From a virus, in IMG/VR virus record IMGVR_UViG_3300032083_002615, positions 1 through 64,000 of that record: a stretch of DNA of 64,000 nt; one strand, 5' to 3'. A program made the translations under genes and the position numbers. Below, piece after piece: positions 25,014 through 34,051 of this stretch. Each line of letters begins with the position of its first letter. Position 1 is the stretch's first letter. The notes under the pieces are model-generated. The model did not search any database and had not been told where the DNA came from. It saw only the letters and a list, made by a program, of their open reading frames with translations.

Positions 25014-28000
25014 TGCCAGAATTTGAATTTGAATTTAATCAACAGGATAGAGAATTAGTTGTTAGTCAAGATGCTGGGACATTTGATGGAACGGATTATA
25101 TTCGTTTAATTGTTTATCCAACCGAAGCTATTAACAACATTGTTGATTTACCAGATGATACAAAAGGTATTGATGGTAAAGCTATATTCTTTTCTACCTT
25201 AGCTACAGTACATGAGATAAATATATCACCATTCACAGATTCTACTGGTGCAATAGAACTTAAACAAATTGGTACTGCTTTAGAAAATGATTTTAAAATA
25301 TATAAAAATGATACCACAAATAATTACTACATAAAACCAAATGAAATATTTAACGAATTTGAACTACCTCAAGGTGATTATAGAATCCAAATTGATTTTT
25401 TAAATCAAATACAAGTAAGTAACGCATTTGTAATTAAACAAGTTTCAACTTCAAGAAAAGAAGTTAGACTTAAAATATTAGATAAATATCTTACAAATGA
25501 TAATATTTTCCCTTTTCAAAATTTACTTTCTCCTGATGGTGTCTATCAATTTAAACATTTCCTAAACATTGGAACTGGTGACCACATTCCAATAATGAAT
25601 TATGCATTTGATAAATTTACAGATGGTCAAGATAATCAATCCATTATATTAAAGCTTTATGATGCATTACCAACAAATATTGGTAATTTAAAAATGGTTA
25701 CAATTGAAGAAGAAGTTTTAACAACACAAATTCAAGACATATTTTATTTTTCCGATGTACCTGATGTTTTCTTTGGTGATGGATTAATTCCACAACCACA
25801 AGAAGATTGGATAAATCCTGATGGTAATGATGTGGAGTTTCAAAACTATGATGAATTAAGTGGTTCATTGGATGACATTGTGTTGGATAGTTTAATTTCA
25901 GAATCTCAATACAATTATCCAAATCTTAATACGGATTTTAGTGAATTTGAAAATCATACATTCTTTGGTTCTGCTAAAAAGAAATTAGAAAATTTTAAAA
26001 CAAAAGTAGAAACCATTCAAGGATATTATTCCGAAATATCAAGTTCATTAAAAATATCATCTTCAATTGAAGGTGATTCATCATATATTGTTCAAACAAG
26101 AAAAAATTTATTTAAAAAAATAAATGATGAAATAAAAACATTTACACCTTATGAAAGATTTTTATACTATGATGGACAAAGTGAAACAACTGCTTCTGCT
26201 CCTGGATTGGGTAAAAATTATGCTAGTTCAATTCCTGTAAATCAAAGAGATGATGATAATTTTGAACAATTAAATGGACATGATGGTTTTAATGTTGTTT
26301 ATAAACATTCAGACAATAGTTCTGATAAAAACTTTTTATTTAAAAAAAATTATTTAGTACACAATAAACCATTTTTTAATTACAGTGGTTCAATTTATTT
26401 ATCATTTATATTAAAAGGTACTGATGATGTTGTAATAAACACTCAAAACGTACAAAAGTTTTCTAATCCAAATGATGGTGGTTCTAATGGATTTGGGTAT
26501 CCTTTACCCCATGATACAAAATATATAAACAATATTTCCAAACCTGCAATGTCAGGTAGTGAATATCAAAGGTATGTTTTACAAACATCACATTCTTACT
26601 TTGTACCAAATACCACAAATAATGATATGGTGGATTTAAGTTTTGATGATGGTGATTTTAATGTTGGTTCATCAAAAATTACAATTTTAAATGAAACACC
26701 AAAAACAGGTTCATCTCAAATAGCTGACTCGACTGGTAATTATCCAATGACAGTCATAACAGAATCTGGTGTTTTCTTTAAAGGTTCAGTAATGCCCGCA
26801 GGTGAATTATTTAGAGTAAATTATTCCGTAACAGATTCAGAAGTAACTCAATCATTTATTACAGATGTTAAAGTAACATTGAATGACCCAAGTGATGTAT
26901 TACCATTTGATAATATTTATCACACAAGTTCAACAGAGTGGACTAATTGGTACAATGGAATGATTGACTCAGCTTCAACTTTTGATACTGATAACATTCA
27001 TTCATTTGAAAACAATCTACCTCTTTATATTCAAGACAGTTCTGAATACAATGATATGAAAGACTTTTTGAATCTACAAGGTGAACAATATGATTTAATT
27101 AGAAACCATATTGATTCAATGGGAACAATTCATAAAAGAGGATATAAGAAAACCGATTCACCACCAACCAACACATTACCAATGTTATTATCCAATATGG
27201 GTTGGCAAGCTATTAATCCATTTACAGGTAGTTTAACTGATACATTAGGTAGTTATTTAAGTAGTGTGACTACAATTGATGATATTAAAAACAACACTTG
27301 GAGAAAAACTCTAAACAATTTATTATATATTTATAAATCAAAAGGAACAAAAAATTCAGTAAGAGCATTATTAAATACATATGGTTATCCACCTGATGTA
27401 TTGGAGTTTCAAGAGTTTGGTGGTTCAACTGAAGAATCAAACCCAAGAGTTTTCTTAAATACAGCACCAAGTGGTAGTGGTGTTGATTTATCTTTAAGTA
27501 GACAAAGTGGAAGTTTTTCATTTACAACGAAAAAAGAAAGACTTTACAGATATATTTTTAATGGAAAACAAGACAGAGTTTTAAATCTTGATTGGTATAT
27601 GGATAGTGCTGATATTAATTCACTTGAATTTATTTACAAACATGTCAACACAACACAAACACAAACTATTTTAGAATCAAGTGGAAGTGGTAATGAAACA
27701 CTTTGGGATTTAAGATTAGTTCCAAGCACTGATGGAATTAGCTCATCCTTTGAATTTAGATTAAGTACAGCTAATAGTGGTTCTAATATAGGAAATGATT
27801 TAGGAAAAAGTTCAATTTCAATGTCCACATCTTATGAAAAAATTACTAATGGACAACTTTGGAATGTTATGTTACAAAGAATGACATCAAGTGTTAGTGG
27901 TAGTGGAACTAATGAATACAGATTACACGCTGCATTACAAGATGGTAATACAATTGAAACATATAATTATGTAACAATGTCTGTAAGTGGTGGATTAACC

Positions 28001-29773
28001 AACACTTATGTAACTGGTGGTGATGTGATGACAAGTTCAGTTCATGGATTAGCTTATTTTGCTAATCAAAACTTTGTGGGAAGTGGTTCAAGACACCATT
28101 TATCATCATCTAATTTATTTGTTGGAGAGGTGTTTAGTGGTTCATTAGCACAAATAAAAGGTTGGTCTACTGCACTAAGTACATCTAAATTTAGACAACA
28201 TGTATTGAATAAATTTTCTACTGTTGGTAATACAATTGAATCGTATAAAGATGAATTAGTTTATAGTTTTAAATTAAATGAAAATTATTCCTCTGCGTCT
28301 GTTTCTGCATCTGGACAAAATTTAACAATTGTAGATTCAGCACCAACGACCACTTATTCAGATTATTCAATTGAGAAAGCTGGTACGTTTTTTACAGGTT
28401 CATTTATTTATGGATTTGATTTAATACAAGTTGTTAAATTACCTTTACAAGATAATTTTAGTAAACCAAATAACAACACTGTTTTAATAAATCCAAGAAG
28501 AAACATAGTTGGTGATTTAAGTCCAATTCAATCGGCAGTAATACCTTTAAGTGTAGAAAATAGTAAACCATTGTTTAAAACTTCACCGAAGTTGGAATTA
28601 TATCGTTCACCACAAACATTTGTTGATAATTTTATATTAGATAATTTAAGTGGATTTAATTTAGAAACATTGTATGGTAATCCACTTAACTACTATTCAC
28701 AATCATACAATGAGTTTGATACATTTAGAAATGATTTCTTTGATGCACATCCAATAGAAGTTGATGTGAATAAATTCATCAGAGCTCACGAAAGTATGTT
28801 TAATCATTCAATTATCGAAGGTGTGAAATCAATAGTTCCAGCTCGTTCAACATTTAGTGATAGAAATTCTAACTTTGGTGTAGAGATAAGACCAACTATG
28901 TTAGAAAAACAAAAATATGAAAATGAAGAACATAGTATTGAAGTTAATCCAAATACAGCCACTGGTAGTATAAATCCAGTAGTATCATCACCAACCTCTG
29001 AACGTATATTACCAAAATCAGGTTCTATAAGTGTAAACGCTAATGAAAGTGGTAGTTATGAATTACCACATACGGCTTCTTTATCACCATCACCTGAAAC
29101 AATTTCTAATTTAATTTTACCAAAATCAGGTTCAATTAGTACTCAACCAACTTACAATGGTTCAACTGTGGTAACATCATCTGATGGAACAATTGATTAC
29201 GCTTCAATAGCAAATGAATCTTTTATAGACATTCATAAAAATTGGGGTACTGACGCAGATGATACATATTTTATAAATTACTTTGATAGTGGTTCGGATG
29301 GTAAAAATAATACATATCACATCGATACAAGAACTATTTTCCACACCATAGGTGACCACGAATATTACTCTGCTTCGAAAGGTAACTCTTCTACATTTAC
29401 TGATTCTTCAAGATTTTATAGTAGATTAATTATAAATGATGATTTTCACGCAAATGCAATTTATGATGGTAAAAGTTACGGAACAGGTTCAGGAATTGTA
29501 AATGGAAGAATGATGGGTAAAACAAGATATTTTACAACAGATTCAGATGGTGAAATTATTTTACCATCAAATCACATTACTAAATTTAGTTATCCACTAA
29601 AAGAAAGAATGATTAAAGGAACACAAAATACAAATCCAGGTATTTTAAATGTACGATATGAAGACTATTCAAGTGCTTCATTTTACAGAGTTAAAGTAAC
29701 AGGTGGTGAAAATCAAATTAGAGTTCAAACAGGTACTCCAAGTATAGATTCTAATAATAAAATAATATACTAA
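25013..29773 (+). CDS. giant baseplate/tail protein with LamG-like domain
   Basis: This 1586-residue protein is the largest of the baseplate operon. The N-terminal 150 residues form beta strands. The middle (about 760-800) has the helical motif TWRKTLNNLLYIYKSKGTKN followed by SVRALLNTYGYPPDVLEFQ, a pattern I associate with wedge proteins of marine T4-like phages. Residues about 840-1080 look like a LamG sandwich with Ser/Gly-rich strands. The C-terminus repeats PKSGSIS twice (around 1340 and 1370). It ends the operon 8982-29773; a weak terminator and a new late promoter follow. T4 gp7 equivalence is possible but unproven. Confidence 0.6.
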   Translation: MPEFEFEFNQQDRELVVSQDAGTFDGTDYIRLIVYPTEAINNIVDLPDDTKGIDGKAIFFSTLATVHEINISPFTDSTGAIELKQIGTALENDFKIYKNDTTNNYYIKPNEIFNEFELPQGDYRIQIDFLNQIQVSNAFVIKQVSTSRKEVRLKILDKYLTNDNIFPFQNLLSPDGVYQFKHFLNIGTGDHIPIMNYAFDKFTDGQDNQSIILKLYDALPTNIGNLKMVTIEEEVLTTQIQDIFYFSDVPDVFFGDGLIPQPQEDWINPDGNDVEFQNYDELSGSLDDIVLDSLISESQYNYPNLNTDFSEFENHTFFGSAKKKLENFKTKVETIQGYYSEISSSLKISSSIEGDSSYIVQTRKNLFKKINDEIKTFTPYERFLYYDGQSETTASAPGLGKNYASSIPVNQRDDDNFEQLNGHDGFNVVYKHSDNSSDKNFLFKKNYLVHNKPFFNYSGSIYLSFILKGTDDVVINTQNVQKFSNPNDGGSNGFGYPLPHDTKYINNISKPAMSGSEYQRYVLQTSHSYFVPNTTNNDMVDLSFDDGDFNVGSSKITILNETPKTGSSQIADSTGNYPMTVITESGVFFKGSVMPAGELFRVNYSVTDSEVTQSFITDVKVTLNDPSDVLPFDNIYHTSSTEWTNWYNGMIDSASTFDTDNIHSFENNLPLYIQDSSEYNDMKDFLNLQGEQYDLIRNHIDSMGTIHKRGYKKTDSPPTNTLPMLLSNMGWQAINPFTGSLTDTLGSYLSSVTTIDDIKNNTWRKTLNNLLYIYKSKGTKNSVRALLNTYGYPPDVLEFQEFGGSTEESNPRVFLNTAPSGSGVDLSLSRQSGSFSFTTKKERLYRYIFNGKQDRVLNLDWYMDSADINSLEFIYKHVNTTQTQTILESSGSGNETLWDLRLVPSTDGISSSFEFRLSTANSGSNIGNDLGKSSISMSTSYEKITNGQLWNVMLQRMTSSVSGSGTNEYRLHAALQDGNTIETYNYVTMSVSGGLTNTYVTGGDVMTSSVHGLAYFANQNFVGSGSRHHLSSSNLFVGEVFSGSLAQIKGWSTALSTSKFRQHVLNKFSTVGNTIESYKDELVYSFKLNENYSSASVSASGQNLTIVDSAPTTTYSDYSIEKAGTFFTGSFIYGFDLIQVVKLPLQDNFSKPNNNTVLINPRRNIVGDLSPIQSAVIPLSVENSKPLFKTSPKLELYRSPQTFVDNFILDNLSGFNLETLYGNPLNYYSQSYNEFDTFRNDFFDAHPIEVDVNKFIRAHESMFNHSIIEGVKSIVPARSTFSDRNSNFGVEIRPTMLEKQKYENEEHSIEVNPNTATGSINPVVSSPTSERILPKSGSISVNANESGSYELPHTASLSPSPETISNLILPKSGSISTQPTYNGSTVVTSSDGTIDYASIANESFIDIHKNWGTDADDTYFINYFDSGSDGKNNTYHIDTRTIFHTIGDHEYYSASKGNSSTFTDSSRFYSRLIINDDFHANAIYDGKSYGTGSGIVNGRMMGKTRYFTTDSDGEIILPSNHITKFSYPLKERMIKGTQNTNPGILNVRYEDYSSASFYRVKVTGGENQIRVQTGTPSIDSNNKIIY

Positions 29774-29793
29774 TTTAAAATTGAGTATTTTTT
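29767..29793 (+). terminator. weak intrinsic terminator at end of baseplate operon
   Basis: ATACT (29767-29771) pairs with AGTAT (29784-29788), with further partial pairing inside, followed by T to 29793. The stem is short and AT-rich. Confidence 0.4.
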
Positions 29794-29803
29794 CATTTTA
29801 TTT

Positions 29804-29819
29804 ATATTTATATATGAAT
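29804..29819 (+). promoter_or_regulatory. putative late promoter (ATATTTATATATGAAT)
   Basis: Identical to the motif at 8982 and 50709. It lies 28 bases before the start of a structural gene that has its own AGGAG. Confidence 0.65.
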
Positions 29820-29847
29820 TAAAGTATTTCTAAATTAGGAGAAAATA

Positions 29848-30546
29848 ATGGGATATTTAGATAATTCATCAATTACAGTTGATGCAGTCTTAACAAAAAA
29901 AGGTAGAGAGATTTTAAAAAATGGTGGTAATTTAAACATTACTTCATTTACAATGTCAGATACAGGAGTGGATTATACACTTTGGAATCCAGACCACCCA
30001 AGTGGTTCAGCTTTTTATGGTGAAGCTATTGAGGATTTACCAATGTTAGAAGCTAGTGTTCACGCTGAGTACAATCTAAGAAATAGATTAATATCATTAA
30101 ATCAAAACACAGTTGCAGTTCCTGCAATTCAATTAAATAATTTAGATACATCTGATGGAAGTTTGTTAACACTTGAAGATGGTAACTCTAGTGTTAGAGT
30201 TGGTGTTGATTTAGTTGGTTATACATCAACTGGTGGAGCAACATTAAATGGATTTGAATACTATTTTGTAATTCAAGACCCATCAATTGTTTCAACAAAT
30301 GCTTCATTGATGCAAAATTTAAGTGGAACAAGTCAACAATTTTTACAAGAACAAGACATCCCATTTGCTCAACAATATGGATTTAATGGTAACGCATTTG
30401 ATATGAATGCAATTCAACAAGACACCACAGGTAAAGAAACAAATGTTTATGTAGTTCACGTTGAAACTGGTGCATATAATTCATTTAGAGTAGTAAACAA
30501 TGTTACTAAAAATCTAAGAGCAATAAGAACACAAGTAATAAGTTAG
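29848..30546 (+). CDS. virion structural protein, 232 aa
   Basis: The gene begins a second late unit directly behind a late-promoter motif, with AGGAGA upstream. The N-terminal section (MGYLDNSSITVDAVLTKKGRE) is a pattern I recognise from marine phage structural proteins of unknown position. The rest is beta-rich with an acidic Gly content. Three consecutive genes here (29848-32581) probably form one structural module, possibly the layer between baseplate and fibres. No T4 homologue can be named from the sequence alone. Confidence 0.65.
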   Translation: MGYLDNSSITVDAVLTKKGREILKNGGNLNITSFTMSDTGVDYTLWNPDHPSGSAFYGEAIEDLPMLEASVHAEYNLRNRLISLNQNTVAVPAIQLNNLDTSDGSLLTLEDGNSSVRVGVDLVGYTSTGGATLNGFEYYFVIQDPSIVSTNASLMQNLSGTSQQFLQEQDIPFAQQYGFNGNAFDMNAIQQDTTGKETNVYVVHVETGAYNSFRVVNNVTKNLRAIRTQVIS

Positions 30547-30557
30547 GAGATTTATAA

Positions 30558-31682
30558 ATGGCAATCGCAGGTGGAAATATAATATTAGATTCAACAGAGG
30601 GAATGGATAAAATATCACAAACTGAAAAAGTAACCTCACCTTATCATTCAGATGGAAGTTCAATATTATTAGCAACTAATATAGTTACATCATCTAATTT
30701 AACATCAACAAATGAATCATACTTTTTTGGAATAGCTAATTCTTCAACTGCTGCAACAGAGGAGTGGAACATAGCGTTTGGTGACACGGAAGGACACGGT
30801 GCATTAGTTGAAGCAGACACAAAATCTGAAACAGAGGCCATTTATAAACAATATGCTGGATTACTTTTAGCTCCTACGGAAGTAACTGGTGGATTCTTTA
30901 TTTCTTCTCCTGCTAGTAATGGTGCTTTATCAAGTGGAAAAGATAAAGAAATATTTGTTCTAAGTGCAAGACGTTCTAATATGAAAGATAGATTGAATAA
31001 AGGAACTTGGACAGTTGTTTTATCAGGTAGTGATGCAAACGGAAAAGCTGGTTCAGGTCCTTTATCTTTAACTGATGATAGTGCAAATGATTCACCAACT
31101 GCAACTCCTGTTGGAGATAGATACAATATCGTTAGTGGAGCAGCTGGAACAATAGTTAGTGAATCAACTGCTAGAAACTTTGGTTTCTTCTACCCTGATA
31201 TGGGAATATTAGTATTCAGTGCAGCTGAGTTATCAGCTTCAATACCTTCTCATACAGCTGCTTTAAATAAAGACAAACCAGTTCAGTTTGGACCGGCAAC
31301 AGACGCTACTGCGGTGTCACAAAGTGGTTTTACAACTTCTGTAAGTCAATCAGCTAACCAAAATACAGCTTTAAGATTTTTAAATTGTTTAAAACCAAAT
31401 GGTGCTAAACTTGATTTTAGAGATGAAGAAGACCAAGTAAGTGCTCAATATTTTTGTAGAGTTAGAAGTGGACAAATGAACTTTTCAAATAATCCAACAT
31501 TTGTTTCAGGTTCTTTAAATGAGTTAAGACAAAAAACAATGAGAAGTAACCCAACAACATTCATTACATCGGTTCAGTTATATAATAACGCTGGTGAAAT
31601 GGTAGCTGTTGGTAATCTTTCAACACCATTGAAGAAAAACTTCCAATCAGAAGCTACGATTAAAGTTAAACTTACTTATTAA
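30558..31682 (+). CDS. virion structural protein, 374 aa
   Basis: A Ser/Thr/Ala-rich beta protein of the kind found as abundant virion components. The last 75 residues include FCRVRSGQMNFSNNPTF, LRQKTMRSNPTTFITSV and the ending LSTPLKKNFQSEATIKVKLTY. This C-terminal block has a counterpart in the next gene (LPRPVRKSDKINTRFKIKLDL), so the two share a domain that may attach to the same baseplate site. TAGGAG precedes the ATG at 11-base distance from the previous stop. Function within the tail is inferred from context. Confidence 0.65.
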   Translation: MAIAGGNIILDSTEGMDKISQTEKVTSPYHSDGSSILLATNIVTSSNLTSTNESYFFGIANSSTAATEEWNIAFGDTEGHGALVEADTKSETEAIYKQYAGLLLAPTEVTGGFFISSPASNGALSSGKDKEIFVLSARRSNMKDRLNKGTWTVVLSGSDANGKAGSGPLSLTDDSANDSPTATPVGDRYNIVSGAAGTIVSESTARNFGFFYPDMGILVFSAAELSASIPSHTAALNKDKPVQFGPATDATAVSQSGFTTSVSQSANQNTALRFLNCLKPNGAKLDFRDEEDQVSAQYFCRVRSGQMNFSNNPTFVSGSLNELRQKTMRSNPTTFITSVQLYNNAGEMVAVGNLSTPLKKNFQSEATIKVKLTY

Positions 31683-31693
31683 GATGGGTTGTT

Positions 31694-32581
31694 ATGTCCA
31701 ATGTATTCGGAGAAATTGATAAATCATCAACACTAATTGAGAGTAATGTTACTAACTACACTCACAACCTTACAACGGCTTCTAGTGGTGTTCAATCAAT
31801 AAAAATAGTTTCAGGTTCAATAAATAGTAATTATTGGGAATCCTTAAATGTTTTGTTTTATACAAGTGGTTCACCACAATATGGTGATGAACATAAATTT
31901 GGTGCACCTTCAAGTAACTTATCAATTCAACCAACTCGTGGTGAACAATTTTTAACTAAATATCACAATTATCCAAGTAGTTCAATTATACAAATACCAT
32001 CTCAATACTATGGTGAAAAAATAAAAGAAGGTTCTTTTACATTTACAGACTTAAATAATCCTGACAATAGTGGTAACAATCCAATAATTAGAGATGATGG
32101 TAGAGGTAATTTATATTCTACAAATGCTCACCACTCACAAAGTACAACAGCTGTTTCATCGTCTGATAATTATGTTGGTAATATATTTTATGATAAAGGT
32201 TTAGCAGTAATTACAGAAACAGGTTCTTGGAGTGGAAGTGTAGATTATTCAGATTTAGCCACAAACTATACATTAAAATTTGATTCACATCACACAATTA
32301 CAACACACGAGTATAATGTTACTTTATTACCACAAGATTATAATTTAACAATGAATTATTCAATAAGAAATGTTTTGAGTGGAAGTTCTGAACCAGTGAC
32401 TTTAGGAACACAATATGTAGCATCAACTTTTTCAAGTAGTGCTTGGCAACCATACATTACAACAATAAATTTATATCAAGATGGTGATTATGATACACCT
32501 GTGATTCAAGCCACTTTACCAAGACCAGTTAGAAAAAGTGATAAGATAAATACAAGATTTAAAATAAAATTAGATTTATAG
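31694..32581 (+). CDS. virion structural protein sharing a C-terminal domain with its neighbour
   Basis: The 295-residue protein is beta-rich and Ser/Thr/Asn-rich. Its C-terminal 40 residues (ITTINLYQDGDYDTPVIQAT followed by PRPVRKSDKINTRFKIKLDL) align by pattern with the end of the preceding protein (VQLYNNAGEMVAVGNLSTP...). A typical marine-phage motif is a neck-like strand pair around YLTKYHNYPSSSIIQIPSQYY. The ribosome site is poor (GGGTTG), so coupling to upstream translation is likely. The stop is followed by TAGGAGAC, the ribosome site of the resolvase gene. Confidence 0.62.
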   Translation: MSNVFGEIDKSSTLIESNVTNYTHNLTTASSGVQSIKIVSGSINSNYWESLNVLFYTSGSPQYGDEHKFGAPSSNLSIQPTRGEQFLTKYHNYPSSSIIQIPSQYYGEKIKEGSFTFTDLNNPDNSGNNPIIRDDGRGNLYSTNAHHSQSTTAVSSSDNYVGNIFYDKGLAVITETGSWSGSVDYSDLATNYTLKFDSHHTITTHEYNVTLLPQDYNLTMNYSIRNVLSGSSEPVTLGTQYVASTFSSSAWQPYITTINLYQDGDYDTPVIQATLPRPVRKSDKINTRFKIKLDL

Positions 32582-32588
32582 GAGACAA

Positions 32589-33098
32589 ATGGTTTCATTA
32601 GGATTAGATGCATCGACAACTTGTGTCGGATATGCATTCACAGAAGATAAGAAGATTCTCGATATGGGATTCATCGACATCAAAAAAGAAAAAACACCCA
32701 AAGATAAAGTTGAAAAAGTTCTTGGATTTTTACACGAAAGTCCTTATATTGATACTGTTACTGATATTAACATTGAGGATAATTTATCAGGTTTTGCTGG
32801 TGGAAGAACTTCACAACAAGTTATTATCAAGTTAGCTAAATTTAATGCAATACTTTGTTTTATGTTAGAAAACTTTGATTATAAGGTTCATAGTATAAAT
32901 CCAATGACTGCTAGAAAAAATGTATTTGGAGTAGCTAGAGTCAAAGGTATAAAAGCAAAAGATTTAGTGAAATCAAAAATAGAAGAAATGTATAATACTT
33001 CTAAATGGTGTAAAGAAACAAAAACAGGTTTATGGGATAAAAGAAATATTGATATGTATGATGGATTGGTTATGTCACTTTTTGAAAAAAAAGCTTGA
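32589..33098 (+). CDS. RuvC-like Holliday-junction resolvase
   Basis: The 169-residue protein has the RNase H-fold resolvase signature: LGLDASTTCVGYA with Asp7, the second acidic residue in NIEDNLSGFAGG (Glu63), and the C-terminal acidic pair in NIDMYDGLVMSL (Asp155, Asp158). RuvC-type resolvases cleave four-way junctions during recombination and before packaging; in T4 this is done by the unrelated gp49. The gene sits directly before primase and the gp47/46 fusion, an obvious recombination-replication cluster. The -35 box of the next promoter overlaps its TGA stop. Confidence 0.82.
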   Translation: MVSLGLDASTTCVGYAFTEDKKILDMGFIDIKKEKTPKDKVEKVLGFLHESPYIDTVTDINIEDNLSGFAGGRTSQQVIIKLAKFNAILCFMLENFDYKVHSINPMTARKNVFGVARVKGIKAKDLVKSKIEEMYNTSKWCKETKTGLWDKRNIDMYDGLVMSLFEKKA

Positions 33099-33123
33099 TT
33101 ATTTCCTAAATTCTTCGTATATT
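33095..33123 (+). promoter_or_regulatory. sigma70-type promoter, GCTTGAC family
   Basis: AAAAAAGCTTGATT with TTGATT at 33095-33100 (overlapping the resolvase stop), a 17-bp spacer and TATATT at 33118-33123. The primase ATG is at 33131, 7 bases after the -10 box, again predicting a leaderless transcript. Confidence 0.75.
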
Positions 33124-33130
33124 GTCTTAA

Positions 33131-34051
33131 ATGTATAAATACGAATTAGTTAAATTATTAGAAAAAGTTTTATATCCAAGTTATGAGATGAAAGGTGGGG
33201 AACACGCTTTCCATTGTCCTTTCTGTAATCATCACAAGAAAAAACTACAAGTAAACTTTGAAACACAAAAGTGGCATTGTTGGGTTTGTAATGCTGGTGG
33301 ACATAAGATTGGTATATTGCTTAGAAAGATAAACGCACCTAAACAAATCATATCAGAGGTATTGAAAATACTTGGTGATTATAAAGGTGTCAAACACGAA
33401 AAAGATGAAAAGACAGAATATAATGTTTCATTACCACAATGTTATCAACCACTTTGGAAACCATCAAAAGACCCATTGTATACAAATGCAATCAGTTATT
33501 TGAAAAGACGAGGTATTGGTGGTATAGATATATTAAGATATTCTATGGGTTATTGTTCGTCTAATGGTTATGCTAATCGTATCATTATACCAAGTTATGA
33601 TTGTGATGGTAAATTGAATTATTTTATAGCAAGGGATATGTTTCCTAATTCAAAGTTAAAATACAAAAACCCACCGATGTCAAAAGATACAGTGTGTTTT
33701 GAAATGTTTATAAATTGGAATGAACCTATTGTTTTAGTAGAAGGTGTGTTTGATGCTATTACAATTAGAAGAAATGCTATACCTTTATTAGGTAAGTTTC
33801 CAAGTAAAACATTGGTTATGAGATTAGTGGAAAAGAATGTAAAACAAATATATGTAGCATTGGATGAAGACGCAAGACAAGATGCAATTAAGTTATCCAA
33901 GTTTTTAATGGATTATGGGATTTCTACATACTTATTAAATATGAAAGACAAAGACCCATCGGAATTAGGTTTCACAAAATTTTGGGAGTTACTCAACTCA
34001 ACACAACAATCAACATTTTCAGATATTATAAAAGGCAGATTATATGGTTAA
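33131..34051 (+). CDS. DNA primase (DnaG/gp61-type)
   Basis: The N-terminus has a zinc ribbon with C29-x2-C32 and C50-x2-C53 (CPFC and CWVCNAGGH). Residues about 100-200 match the primase polymerase core (YLKRRGIGGIDILRYSMGYC, IIPSYDCDGKLNYFIARDMF), followed by the Toprim motif VLVEGVFDAITI and the metal-binding acidic stretch VALDEDARQDA. It makes RNA primers for lagging-strand synthesis. The length (306 residues) is typical of phage primases lacking a fused helicase. No ribosome site is visible and the start lies just behind a promoter. It overlaps the next gene by 8 bases. Confidence 0.85.
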   Translation: MYKYELVKLLEKVLYPSYEMKGGEHAFHCPFCNHHKKKLQVNFETQKWHCWVCNAGGHKIGILLRKINAPKQIISEVLKILGDYKGVKHEKDEKTEYNVSLPQCYQPLWKPSKDPLYTNAISYLKRRGIGGIDILRYSMGYCSSNGYANRIIIPSYDCDGKLNYFIARDMFPNSKLKYKNPPMSKDTVCFEMFINWNEPIVLVEGVFDAITIRRNAIPLLGKFPSKTLVMRLVEKNVKQIYVALDEDARQDAIKLSKFLMDYGISTYLLNMKDKDPSELGFTKFWELLNSTQQSTFSDIIKGRLYG

